Positions 26,493 through 34,903 of a DNA stretch of 64,000 bases are shown in pieces. Source of the DNA: Gammaproteobacteria bacterium (lineage in GTDB: Bacteria; Pseudomonadota; Gammaproteobacteria; Steroidobacterales; Rariloculaceae); NCBI GenBank assembly GCA_022825505.1, contig JAJDWR010000084.1:1-64000 (forward strand), written 5' to 3'. The notes beneath the pieces are model-generated. The model saw only the letters and a program-made list of their open reading frames with translations, made no database searches and was not told the origin of the DNA. Position numbers and translations under genes: made by a program. Each line of letters begins with the position of its first letter. Position 1 is the first letter of the stretch.

Positions 26493-29400
26493 ATGCCACT
26501 GAAGTCCTCCAAGGCAGACAATACGCCTGTGGCGGCACAGCTAAGCCGCGAACTGGAGGGCGAAGTCCTCTTCGATGCATTCAGCCGCGGCCGTTACAGC
26601 ACGGATGCCTCGGTGTACCAGATCCAGCCCATCGGCGTGGTCGTGCCGCGCACCCGCCAGGATGTGCTTGCAACCATCCAGATCGCCGCCGAGCACGGCG
26701 TGCCGTTGCTGCCCCGCGGCGCCGGGACTTCCCAGTGCGGTCAGACCGTGGGCGAAGCGCTGGTCGTCGATGCGAGCAAGTTCCTGCGCGAGGTCCGGAC
26801 GTTCAGGCCGTCGGAACGAACCATTTCAGTCGATCCGGGCATCGTCCTCGATGAGCTGAACCGGTTCCTGAAGCCTCATGGGCTGTTTTTCCCGATCGAC
26901 GTTTCCACTTCCAGCCGCGCCACCATCGGCGGCATGGCCGGCAACAACAGCGTCGGCGCGCGCTCCCTGCACTACGGACACATGGTGGACAACGTCATCG
27001 GCATCCAGGCCGTGCTGGCCGATGGGGAATTGCTGAACTGCCGTCCGCAGGGGACCGTGCAGCCGGACCGAAGCAACGGCAACGGCCCCGCGCGACCAGG
27101 CCGCTACAGCGGCAATGGCGCCGAACAGCTTGACGGACGCAATGGCAATGGCTCCGGCAACGGTCGGCTCGGCGTCCTGACAGACCGGATGCGTCAGCTC
27201 TACGAGCGCAACGCCGATGAAATTGACCGGCGATTTCCGAAGGTCGCGCGGAACGTGGCGGGCTACAACATTGATCGGCTGGGCGGCGCAAATCTGAACC
27301 TGGCGGAGCTGCTGGTGGGATCCGAAGGCACGCTCGCCTGGTTCCAGGAACTGGAGCTGGCACTGCAGCCCATCCCGGAGCACAAGGTCCTGGGAATCTG
27401 CCACTTTCCCACCTTCCACGCGGCGATGGAGTCGGTGAAGCACATCATCCGGCTCGATCCCGCCGCCACCGAATTGATCGACCGGACCGTACTCGATCTG
27501 GCTGCTGACATTCCCGCGTTCAGTTCGACCCTGCGTACGTTTATTCGCGGGTCGCCGGTGGCCGTGCTGCTGGTGGAGTTCGCTGGCGACGACCTCAAGG
27601 AGCAGCTGCGCAACCTGGACCGACTCGAGGAACTCATGGGCGATCTGGGTTTACCGGGCAGCGTGCTGCGGGCCGAGTCGGCGGAACTGCAGGCCAGGGT
27701 CTGGTCGCTGCGCAAGGCGGCGCTGAACATCGTCATGTCGATGAAGGGCGACGGCAAGCCCATTTCCTTCGTCGAGGACTGTGCCGTCCCGCTGGAAAAC
27801 CTCGCGGACTACACGCGGCGCCTCACGGACGTGTTCTCCCGGCACGGCACCACTGGAACCTGGTACGCGCACGCCGGCGCAGGCTGCCTGCACGTGCGGC
27901 CGATCCTGAACCTGAAGGCGGAGGACGATGTGGCGAACTGGCGTTCCATCGCATCGGCGGCGCACGAACTGGTTCGGGAATACAAGGGCACTCACTCGGG
28001 CGAGCACGGCGACGGGCTGGTCCGGTCCGAGTTCCTGGAGCCGATTCTGGGTACGCAGATCGTGTCTGCGTTCCGGGAGGTCAAGGACAGTTTCGATCCG
28101 GACGGACGATTCAATCCGGGCAAGATCATCGACCCGCCGCTCATGGACGATCGAAGCCTGTTGAGGTTCTCGGATCGTTACCAGCCGCTCAAGCACAAGG
28201 AAGCGCTGGACTGGTCGGCCTGGGGCGGCTTGTACCGGGCCACCGAGATGTGCAACAACAACGGCGCCTGCCGCAAGGCCAGGGGCGGCGTGATGTGTCC
28301 TTCGTTCCGGGTGACGCAGAACGAGAAACACGTCACCCGCGGGCGCGCGAACAGCCTGCGGCTGGCGCTCACGGGACAGTTGCCCGCCGACGCGCTGACG
28401 TCCAGGGAACTCTACGAGACCATGGACCTCTGCGTCGGCTGCAAGGCGTGCAAGCGCGAGTGTCCCACGGGCGTGGACGTGTACCGCATGAAGATCGAGT
28501 TTCTCAGCGCTTACCGGGAACGCCGGGGGCTCGGCTTGCGGGACCGCATCATCGCCTTCCTGCCCAGGTACGCGCCTTGGGCGGCTCGTTTCGCGCCGCT
28601 CTCCAATGCCGCCACCGGGAGCCGGCTGCTGTCTGGGCTGCGCGAGTCCCTGTTTGGCTTTACGGCCCGGCGCACGCTGCCCGCGTGGCGTCGGGATACG
28701 TTTCGCGGCGCGGTCGACGGCTCCGCGGAAGTTGGCGCTACGGTTGCGAGCGCTGCGACCGGGGGACCCGCAGCAGACGGCGCTACGGCTGAACGCAGAT
28801 CGGTTGCGGCCACTACGGCCAATGGCGCCACGGGTGACGGTGCTGCGTCAGACGCGGAGGTAGTGCTGTTGGCGGACACCTTCACCACGTACTTCGAACG
28901 CGAGACGGCCACCGCCGCAGTGAATGTGCTCACCGCTGCCGGTTACCGGGTCGCCACGCCGCTGCCCGCCGACGGCGGCAGACCCCTGTGCTGCGGCCGG
29001 ACGTTTCTGAACGCCGGGTTGATGGAGGAAGCGCGCGCGGAAGCAAGGCGGGTGATCGAAACGCTCAGGCCCTACGTGGAGCGGGGTGTGCCCATTGTGG
29101 GCCTCGAACCGTCATGCTTGCTGACCCTGCGCGACGAATTTGCCGCGATGCTGCCGGGCGAGGAGACCGCTCAACTGGCAGGCCGGGCGATGCTCTTCGA
29201 GGAGTTTCTAGCTTCGGAGAACGACGCCGGCCGGCTGAATCTGCCCATGAAGGCGCTGGCGCAGAAGCGATTGCTGCTGCACGGGCACTGTCATCAGAAG
29301 GCCTTTGACCAGGTGACGAGCGTGGAAAACGTATTGCGCCTGATTCCCGGCGCGGAGGTGGAGCTGATCGAATCGGGATGTTGCGGCATGGCCGGCTCAT

Positions 29401-29597
29401 TCGGGTACGAAGCCGAACACTACGAAACCTCCATGAAAATGGCGGAACTGGACCTGTTGCCGCGGGTGCGCAAGGCGGACGGTAACACCCTGATCGTCGC
29501 TGACGGCACCAGTTGCCGTACGCAGATCAATCACGGTACTGGGCGCGACGCTATGCACGTCGCCCGCGTTCTGGAGCTCGCGCTGGGCAACGGTTAG
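26493..29597 (+). CDS. ydiJ: YdiJ-like FAD-linked oxidase with C-terminal Fe-S (GlcF-type) domains
   Basis: A 1034-residue fusion of a flavin dehydrogenase and an iron-sulfur electron-transfer module, like E. coli YdiJ (a D-2-hydroxyacid, probably D-2-hydroxyglutarate, dehydrogenase). FAD-binding domain at about 45-185 (LPRGAGTSQCGQTVGEALV, IGGMAGNNSVGARSL), FAD-oxidase C-terminal domain at about 250-545 (GTHSGEHGDGLVRSE), two Fe-S motifs (CNNNGACRKARGGVMC near 585, CVGCKACKRECP near 646) and two CCG-type half-domains (CCGRTF near 832, GHCHQKAF and SGCCGMAGSFGYE near 930-965). Two low-complexity inserts, Asn/Gly-rich at about 187-225 and Ala/Thr/Gly-rich at about 750-785, sit between domains. 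Confidence 0.9.
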   Translation: MPLKSSKADNTPVAAQLSRELEGEVLFDAFSRGRYSTDASVYQIQPIGVVVPRTRQDVLATIQIAAEHGVPLLPRGAGTSQCGQTVGEALVVDASKFLREVRTFRPSERTISVDPGIVLDELNRFLKPHGLFFPIDVSTSSRATIGGMAGNNSVGARSLHYGHMVDNVIGIQAVLADGELLNCRPQGTVQPDRSNGNGPARPGRYSGNGAEQLDGRNGNGSGNGRLGVLTDRMRQLYERNADEIDRRFPKVARNVAGYNIDRLGGANLNLAELLVGSEGTLAWFQELELALQPIPEHKVLGICHFPTFHAAMESVKHIIRLDPAATELIDRTVLDLAADIPAFSSTLRTFIRGSPVAVLLVEFAGDDLKEQLRNLDRLEELMGDLGLPGSVLRAESAELQARVWSLRKAALNIVMSMKGDGKPISFVEDCAVPLENLADYTRRLTDVFSRHGTTGTWYAHAGAGCLHVRPILNLKAEDDVANWRSIASAAHELVREYKGTHSGEHGDGLVRSEFLEPILGTQIVSAFREVKDSFDPDGRFNPGKIIDPPLMDDRSLLRFSDRYQPLKHKEALDWSAWGGLYRATEMCNNNGACRKARGGVMCPSFRVTQNEKHVTRGRANSLRLALTGQLPADALTSRELYETMDLCVGCKACKRECPTGVDVYRMKIEFLSAYRERRGLGLRDRIIAFLPRYAPWAARFAPLSNAATGSRLLSGLRESLFGFTARRTLPAWRRDTFRGAVDGSAEVGATVASAATGGPAADGATAERRSVAATTANGATGDGAASDAEVVLLADTFTTYFERETATAAVNVLTAAGYRVATPLPADGGRPLCCGRTFLNAGLMEEARAEARRVIETLRPYVERGVPIVGLEPSCLLTLRDEFAAMLPGEETAQLAGRAMLFEEFLASENDAGRLNLPMKALAQKRLLLHGHCHQKAFDQVTSVENVLRLIPGAEVELIESGCCGMAGSFGYEAEHYETSMKMAELDLLPRVRKADGNTLIVADGTSCRTQINHGTGRDAMHVARVLELALGNG

Positions 29598-29745
29598 GCG
29601 GCTGATCCGCGCGCGCGTGCGGGAGCGGTGATCGGCGGGCCGATGCTTGTATGGCTGATCCGAACGCCCGCGCGAGCGATGCAGGTGCTGAACGGTGAGC
29701 CAGGCCGGTTAATTCAAGAGTCGCAAGCCCGTTTGCCGGTTCCCG

Positions 29746-30621
29746 TCACGGACACGGGTCCTCGCCCTCAACCGGGGCCTGTCCGGAGGGAATGCCGTAA
29801 CAGGGGTCCGCCGCTTCCAGCACGGCGCGTGCGCCGGTGCGGACGAGGCTGGTCGTGGTCGGCGCCTGGAAAAATCCGTAGCCTTCGCGCGTCGACTTCC
29901 AGGCCAAGGGTCCGCCGAGGGTGCGGCCCGCCCGTAGCGTGGTTTCCTTCACCGTAGTTACCAGGGCTTCGTAGTCGGGGTGACCCTGGGGCAGACCGGT
30001 GAAGCTGCCGAGGTCGGAACTGGCAACGAATACCACGTCGACGCCCTCCAGGTTCGCCACCTCCTCCACTATGGAGACACCGGCGGGCTGCTCGATCATG
30101 GCGACCACCATGATGTTGTCGTTGGCTGCGGCCCGGTAGTCGCTTCCCCAGAGCGCGCCGTACTGTCCGCCGCCCTGGCTGCGTTTGCCGAAGGGCGGAA
30201 AGTGCGCGTAGGTCACGGCGGTCTGAATCTCCTCCATGCTGTCCACCATCGGAACGATGATGCCCAGCGCTCCGATGTCCGTTGCCTTCTGGATGTCTCC
30301 CTCGGTTGCCGCCGGAATTCGGATGAATGGAATGGCCGGCGCATCCCGGCATGCCCAGATCATCCGCGCCGCGTCCGCGTACGTCAGCGGGCTGTGCTGC
30401 ATCTCGATCCAGATAAAGTCGAAGCCGGAATCGGCCACCGCGCAATAGATGTCGGCGTCCGCTGTCGCAACGGTCGCGCCAACCACCTGGCGGCCTTCGG
30501 CGAGTTTCTGTTTGACGGTATTGAAGATCGGTGTCTGCTGCGATCCCGCTATCTGGGGGAAGGCGAGAGCGGTTGCAGCAAGGAGTGTGCAGCGTAGCCA
30601 GGGAAGGGTCGGGCGCTTCAT
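29746..30621 (-). CDS. Exported HpcH/HpaI-type aldolase
   Basis: The 291-residue protein belongs to the HpcH/HpaI class II aldolase family (2-keto-3-deoxy acid aldolases). Matching features are FDFIWIEMQHSPLTYADA (catalytic His), PFIRIP (substrate Arg), GIIVPMV, the metal-ligand glutamate in MIEQPAGVSIVEEV and the aspartate in FVASSDLGSFTG. Unlike typical members it starts with a signal peptide (LRCTLLAATALAFPQIAGSQQ), so it should be exported to the periplasm; start at 30621 (MKRPTLPW). The C-terminal tail carries two cysteines (DPCYGI, EDPCP) that could pair in the periplasm. Context gives no pathway. Confidence 0.82.
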   Translation of the reverse strand: MKRPTLPWLRCTLLAATALAFPQIAGSQQTPIFNTVKQKLAEGRQVVGATVATADADIYCAVADSGFDFIWIEMQHSPLTYADAARMIWACRDAPAIPFIRIPAATEGDIQKATDIGALGIIVPMVDSMEEIQTAVTYAHFPPFGKRSQGGGQYGALWGSDYRAAANDNIMVVAMIEQPAGVSIVEEVANLEGVDVVFVASSDLGSFTGLPQGHPDYEALVTTVKETTLRAGRTLGGPLAWKSTREGYGFFQAPTTTSLVRTGARAVLEAADPCYGIPSGQAPVEGEDPCP

Positions 30622-30809
30622 CGGTGTAGCCTCGTCGCGGTCCGGCAAATCACCGGTTCAACGTACACCCCACCCTGGCATGCTGCAACCTGTTGCCGGG
30701 ATTGGCGGAGCCCTCGGCCGGTCGAATGCCGCGGGGCTCCGCTCATTGGCTCGCATGGCAGTACGCAGTTCCCTTCGCGTCACCGCACCGGCGACCGGGG
30801 CGAAAACTG

Positions 30810-31670
30810 CTACGGAAACTCGACCTCCAGAGTCTGGCGGCTCTGGTTCCGCATGATGTCGAGTTCCAGCGTCTCACCGCTCTCGAAGCTGGCGAGAATT
30901 CGCAGCGCGTGTTCGGCATCGTTTGGCGTTCGGCCGCTGATTTCCAGGATCACGTCACCGTCCGTCAGCGCCTCCAGTGCCCTGTCGGCGGGCGCGCGGA
31001 CCACGAGGATGCCAGATTCGGTGCCGAAATAGGCGCCGAGTTCGGGTGTCAGTTCCACCAGCTCCATGTCCCCCCAACGGCGCCCGAACGACACGAGCCG
31101 GTCGCGGATATCGCCCCTGTCCTGGAACCAGTCGCCGAAGCGCCGGGCAACGGACTCGTCACCGTCTTCACGGCCGAAGATGGCGCTGGACGATCCGGCC
31201 TCGATCTCGATCTCCTCTTCGTCGCCGTCACGCACGATCGTGAGCACGACGGTGTCGCCGGGCGAGACATTCTCCATCTGGGCGATGAGCAGTTCGGCCG
31301 GCGAGTCGCCGCTGAGTTCGGCGCCGTCCATTGCGACAATAATGTCACCGGTCTCCACGCCGCCGTCGTCGGCAGGTCCGCCGGGAGTCACGCCGTCCAC
31401 CTGGACGCCCTCCTCGTCGTCGCTGATGTTGATGCCGAGCACCGCAGGCCTCGAAATCAGGGTAAAGCTCCTGACAACCGGGCCGGCAGCCTGAGCGGAC
31501 AGGCGGGCGACTTCGCGTGCGGCCTCTTCCAGCGCCTCGCGGGCTTGCTGAAGCTCCGAGCGTGCATCCTGGAGTTCTTCCCGCTCCTGAGGTGATTGCG
31601 CACCGAGGGGCGCCGAGGCCGCGGCCAATCCCATCGCGGCGATCAGGGTCAAGATTGAAGTTCTGGTCAT
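30810..31670 (-). CDS. Exported protein with coiled coil and two PDZ domains
   Basis: A 286-residue periplasmic or membrane-attached protein. A signal peptide ending near APLGAQ is followed by a coiled-coil stretch (REELQDARSELQQAREALEE, about 30-60), a first PDZ domain (VTPGGPADDGGVETGDIIVAMDG, about 75-165) and a second (GILVVRAPADRALEALTDGDVILEISG, about 200-286). There is no protease domain. It follows the ECF sigma/anti-sigma pair by 43 bases in the same direction, so it is likely part of the response or helps sense envelope stress by binding C-termini of misfolded proteins; this role is inferred. Confidence 0.8.
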   Translation of the reverse strand: MTRTSILTLIAAMGLAAASAPLGAQSPQEREELQDARSELQQAREALEEAAREVARLSAQAAGPVVRSFTLISRPAVLGINISDDEEGVQVDGVTPGGPADDGGVETGDIIVAMDGAELSGDSPAELLIAQMENVSPGDTVVLTIVRDGDEEEIEIEAGSSSAIFGREDGDESVARRFGDWFQDRGDIRDRLVSFGRRWGDMELVELTPELGAYFGTESGILVVRAPADRALEALTDGDVILEISGRTPNDAEHALRILASFESGETLELDIMRNQSRQTLEVEFP

Positions 31671-31713
31671 GATTTCGATTCCTTCAGTTCAGTGTCCTGC
31701 CTTACAGATGCAG

Positions 31714-32487
31714 CTAGAAGCCGAAACGTTGCGCTTGGGCGTAACGGACCTCCACAAGCGCGTTCATCAGGTCGACCCGTTCCTGCCACAGCGCCACGGT
31801 CTGCTCCGGCTGCAGCCCGTACACGCTCCCGTACATGAGGACCTCGTCCACCTGGCCGATGCGGTCTTCCAGTCCCGAAATCGTTGTGACCGTTCCGGCG
31901 TTCACCAGCTGTGGGCGGTAGGGGATTTCGTTCAGGAGCTGCTCGAGGCGCGCCGATTCGCTGGTGAGCGAGGTATAGGTGGCGGCGGCTCCGCCGAAAG
32001 CGGGGCTGTCGACGGCGGTCACGGCGGGCACGGCGTTCTCGGCCACGATTGCGGCCGGAGCGGGTCCCCCCGGTTCGTCAAGCGAGCGCACGCCCAGCAC
32101 GGCAACGACTGCAACGGTTGCGGCGATGGCGCCTCGCAGCGGCCACTGCGCATGCTGCCAGAGTCGGTACCGGGGGCTGGTGCCGGCCGTGCGGGCGGAA
32201 GGCGCTGCGGCTGTCGAGGTCTGGCCTGATCCGGCCTCAGGCGATCCATGGGGCTCGGGCGGCGCCTCGCGCCGCGTCCCGGAATCCGTTTCGAGTTCGG
32301 CAAGGACCTTTGCCAGGACGCCGGGCGGGGGCTCGAATCCCGGCAGTTCCCGCAATTGCTCCCGGGTCGCCTGCAGGCGTGCGACTTCGGCCTGCAACGC
32401 CGGATCGGCATCCACAGCGGCACGCGCCTCCGCGTCCACGGGTTCGCCGTCGCGAATGCTCAGCAAGTCTTCAGTGCCGGGGTGCAT
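31714..32487 (-). CDS. Membrane anti-sigma factor
   Basis: A 257-residue protein overlapping the end of the ECF sigma gene by 28 bases. The N-terminal helical segment (about 1-75, LLSIRDGEPVDAEARAAVDADP) fits an anti-sigma domain but lacks the His-x3-Cys-x2-Cys zinc motif. After a linker comes one membrane segment (LRGAIAATVAVVAVLGV, about 117-135) and a periplasmic domain of about 120 residues with helical YTSLTSESARLEQLLNEIP and VDEVLMYGSVYGLQPEQTVALWQERVDLMNAL. Start at 32487 (MHPGTEDLL). Assignment rests on topology and context. Confidence 0.8.
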   Translation of the reverse strand: MHPGTEDLLSIRDGEPVDAEARAAVDADPALQAEVARLQATREQLRELPGFEPPPGVLAKVLAELETDSGTRREAPPEPHGSPEAGSGQTSTAAAPSARTAGTSPRYRLWQHAQWPLRGAIAATVAVVAVLGVRSLDEPGGPAPAAIVAENAVPAVTAVDSPAFGGAAATYTSLTSESARLEQLLNEIPYRPQLVNAGTVTTISGLEDRIGQVDEVLMYGSVYGLQPEQTVALWQERVDLMNALVEVRYAQAQRFGF

Positions 32488-33032
32488 GACTCTCCTCCAT
32501 CTTCGGCGCTCTCCCCTTCGAGCAGGGTGCGCAACCGCTTGTGTGCGCGTGCCAGTTGCGACTTGGAAAAACTGGTGGTTCGGCCCATCATCGCGCCGAT
32601 CTCCTTGTGGGTGTAGCCTTCCACATCGTGCAGCCAGACCACGACCCGCGAGGTATCCGTGAGATGCCCCAATGCGCGCTCCAGGGCGATCTGGTGTTCC
32701 GCCAGGGGCGCCTGCGCCGGCGGGCACAGGGATTCGATCGCCTCGGTGTCCACACGGCGCGAATGCCACGCCGAGCGCAGGTACATCAGGCACTTGTTGA
32801 CGGCAATGCGCCGCACCCAGAACCCCACGTCGGCTTCGCCGCGATAGGTATGCAACTTCCGCAGCACCTCAACGAACGTATCCTGAAGCACGTCTTCGGC
32901 CAGCGCCGGCGACACCAACATGCGTCGCGCCAGCGTATAGACCATGGGAGAAAATGCCTCGTACAGGCGCGCCTGGGCTGACGATTCACCCCTCCGGGCA
33001 TCGGCGACGACCGCCGGCTCCACCTGTGGCAT
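32460..33032 (-). CDS. ECF RNA polymerase sigma factor
   Basis: An extracytoplasmic-function sigma factor with sigma region 2 (ARLYEAFSPMVYTLARRML, AEDVLQDTFVEVLRKLHTYRG, FWVRRIAVNKCLMYLRS) and region 4 (ALGHLTDTSRVVVWLHDVEGYTHKEIGAMMG, then KSQLARAHKRLRTLL). Several starts are possible (33044 or a TTG at 33053); 33032 is preferred because the putative promoter -10 lies at 33056-33063, leaving almost no leader for the longer forms. It overlaps the anti-sigma gene, and is divergent from tRNA-Leu. It would direct its own operon and envelope genes. Confidence 0.9.
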   Translation of the reverse strand: MPQVEPAVVADARRGESSAQARLYEAFSPMVYTLARRMLVSPALAEDVLQDTFVEVLRKLHTYRGEADVGFWVRRIAVNKCLMYLRSAWHSRRVDTEAIESLCPPAQAPLAEHQIALERALGHLTDTSRVVVWLHDVEGYTHKEIGAMMGRTTSFSKSQLARAHKRLRTLLEGESAEDGGESCTPALKTC

Positions 33033-33055
33033 CCGATATCCCATGACCTTCAAGC

Positions 33056-33086
33056 GTTAGATGCGGGTACCCGGCAAAAGGTTGCA
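33056..33086 (-). promoter_or_regulatory. Sigma-E-like autoregulatory promoter of the ECF sigma gene
   Basis: Read on the minus strand, GCAACCTT is followed 16 bases later by TCTAA. This is the layout and spacing of ECF (RpoE-like) promoters (GGAACTT, 16 bases, TCTGA). It lies immediately upstream of the sigma gene, as expected for autoregulation. Confidence 0.6.
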
Positions 33087-33162
33087 ACAATCGCGCCCGT
33101 CATGTCCATGCCGGCAGCGTTTTCCTGTTGCGAAGTGGTGGTAAGCTACGCAGTCGACCCGG

Positions 33163-33246
33163 GCCGGGATGGCGGAATTGGTAGACGCGCCGGATTCAAA
33201 ATCCGGTTCTGGCAACAGAGTGAGAGTTCAAGTCTCTCTCCCGGCA
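33163..33246 (+). tRNA. tRNA-Leu (anticodon CAA)
   Basis: Acceptor arms GCCGGGA and TCCCGGC pair perfectly. The anticodon stem CCGGA/TCCGG encloses loop TTCAAAA, giving anticodon CAA. A long variable arm (TCTG-GCAA-CAGA) and T-arm GAGAG-TTCAAGT-CTCTC complete a class II tRNA of 84 bases with discriminator A. The CCA end is not encoded. Confidence 0.96.
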
Positions 33247-33329
33247 TATTTCCTTCTACGCGCGGCCCGTCTGGGGCCGCCAACTACTGAAATCCCGCGA
33301 CACGCATGCCGGACTTCTGTCACCTCACT

Positions 33330-33884
33330 TCAACGCCAAAGACCAAGCACATAAAGGCCGCCGAATACGACAAACAAAGCGGCCAAACCAAGAAAAGCCA
33401 ACACCAAGGTGGTCTCGGGCCAAAGGAACCAGAATATCCCCCAGGCCAGGACCAATCCGCCCGTGATCACGGGTCCTATCCAGGCTCTGGACTCCGACTG
33501 GCGTTTCTGCCGCTCACGTTCCCTGCGATGTATCGGCAATTCCCCCATCGCGCGCTGGCGGAACTGCATGCCCTGAAGTTCCCTGATCAGAAGCTCCGCT
33601 TGCCGCGCCGAGTGAAGTTCCCCTGTCATGACGCCGCCGGTCGTTTTCAGCAGAAACGCCACCTGCTTGCGTTGTTCATCGGTTGGGGGTTCGACCCTGG
33701 ACTTCAATTCCGAGAATTCCCGTCGGGCGGCCGCGAGCGAGTTCGGCAGGTCGGCCCGCTGCCCGATCCCGAGTTCCTCGCGCATGAACCGTATGCTGTC
33801 CAGTCGCCACTCAAACTCGCCGGGAATGTCTTCGTCCCTGACTACAAAACGTTCGAATCGGCCTTCATCCGACACGGTTGCCAT
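33330..33884 (-). CDS. Hypothetical membrane protein
   Basis: I do not recognise this 184-residue protein. The N-terminal two thirds are charged and helical (about residues 1-130, ending in a basic stretch HRRERERQKRQSESR), followed by two membrane segments close to the C-terminus (WIGPVITGGLVLAWGIFWFLW and TLVLAFLGLAALFVVFGGLYV). That puts the charged region in the cytoplasm if the positive-inside rule holds. It lies just downstream of tRNA-Leu on the opposite strand and next to a region of gene remnants, so it may be part of accessory DNA. Confidence 0.6.
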   Translation of the reverse strand: MATVSDEGRFERFVVRDEDIPGEFEWRLDSIRFMREELGIGQRADLPNSLAAARREFSELKSRVEPPTDEQRKQVAFLLKTTGGVMTGELHSARQAELLIRELQGMQFRQRAMGELPIHRRERERQKRQSESRAWIGPVITGGLVLAWGIFWFLWPETTLVLAFLGLAALFVVFGGLYVLGLWR

Positions 33885-34153
33885 TCTCCTCCCCGCGACC
33901 TGCGCTCAATTGTACCCCTGCTCGCGGTCGGTCATTCTTGGGGCTCCGCACCAATTCGGATTGCCTCTCGGTATCTCCGCTCAGACGAGTGCACTAGAAA
34001 CTCACCAGATGGATGCAGCCCGGATCGACGAATGCAAGTGTTGATCTCTCGTCGGTGCGAATTGTGTTCTTGGTTTGGTTTCTTCCTTAAGGAATCGTTG
34101 AACCTGTTGGCTGCACATAGGCCGACCAGGGAAGTGGAAAGCGTGAGGCGACG

Positions 34154-34324
34154 TTGGCCACTGAACGACTCAGCGTGCGCATCGACGCCGTCCGCGCTGC
34201 GATCGCCGAGGCCAGCAAGGGCGAGTTCATCTCGCAGGAGGCGATGGACACCTGGATTGACTCCTGGGATTCCGACGCGGAGCTGCCGCCACCCGAGCCG
34301 GATATTCAAATCCGCTCGCGCTAA
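34154..34324 (+). pseudogene. Remnant of an antitoxin gene (CopG-like tail) with truncated toxin start
   Basis: The frame encodes about 56 residues, with TERLSVRIDAVRAAIAEA and a tail SWDSDAELPPPEPDI. This tail resembles those of CopG/RHH-type antitoxins. No ATG is present; a TTG at 34154 is the only near start and the frame is open back to 34121. Four bases after the stop an ATG begins MQLVFLIRPA, as a toxin would in such an operon, but similarity ends there. The pair is probably a deletion remnant. Confidence 0.4.
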
Positions 34325-34385
34325 ACGATGCAACTCGTTTTCCTGATTCGGCCAGCAGATCGGACTGGAGGGCGACCGGCTTCTC

Positions 34386-34637
34386 CTACGCCCATAAGCA
34401 CGACAGCGGTGCCGCCGCCAGCCTGTCACCGAACGGTACGGTATCGATGTTGTCATAGAGCACGACACCTTGGGCAAAGCGCTTGCCGCAAGCTTCCGCG
34501 AGGGTTCGAAGACCGGCGAAGTCGCCGGACCTCACGGTTGCGGACGCCTTGATCTCGATCCCCGCGATCATGCCGTCGTCGCGCTCAAGCACGATGTCCA
34601 CCTCGCGTTTTTGCTGGTCGCGGAAGTGCCACGGCAT
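34386..34637 (-). pseudogene. C-terminal fragment of a DUF4143-type AAA ATPase
   Basis: The 83 residues (HFRDQQKREVDIVLERDDG, GIEIKASATVRSGDFAGLR, then VPFGDRLAAAPLSCLW) match the very C-terminal part of AAA ATPases with a DUF4143 domain, which are normally about 400 residues long. Everything upstream is missing; an in-frame stop occurs eight codons before the first ATG, where a 22-base tandem repeat begins. The fragment keeps its natural end but has no ATPase domain. Confidence 0.7.
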
Positions 34638-34643
34638 CAGCGG

Positions 34644-34709
34644 TCTGGCAATTGGGAGTCAACGGCTCGGTAATTGGAAGTCAACGGACTGATAATTGGA
34701 ATCTGTAGC
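34644..34709. repeat. Three tandem 22-bp units at a gene-remnant junction
   Basis: Units at 34644-34665, 34666-34687 and 34688-34709 share AATTGG(G/A)A(G/A)TC; the first two also share AACGG. They begin exactly where similarity to the DUF4143 family is lost. From 34710 to the next gene at 34904 I see nothing recognisable. Confidence 0.65.
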
Positions 34710-34903
34710 GAACCTGCACAGAACTCGGGGCAGTTCAGAGGATCCCCCCCAACCGGTCGAGACGCGCCAGTTATCGGCGTTGCAAGCGTGCCAATGGCCA
34801 AGAAATGTAACGTTTCATGTCCTGCAAGCATCATGACTGTTGAAGACCCAAGCGCGAAGCCGCTGAGCGTGGAGTGCTATCGGTAAGATCTCCGCAAGCG
34901 GTG

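Noticed and set aside
33932..34477. Minus-strand open frame of 181 codons across the remnant region
   Set aside because: Composition is Arg/Ser-rich and random-like, and it overlaps both the antitoxin tail and the DUF4143 fragment.
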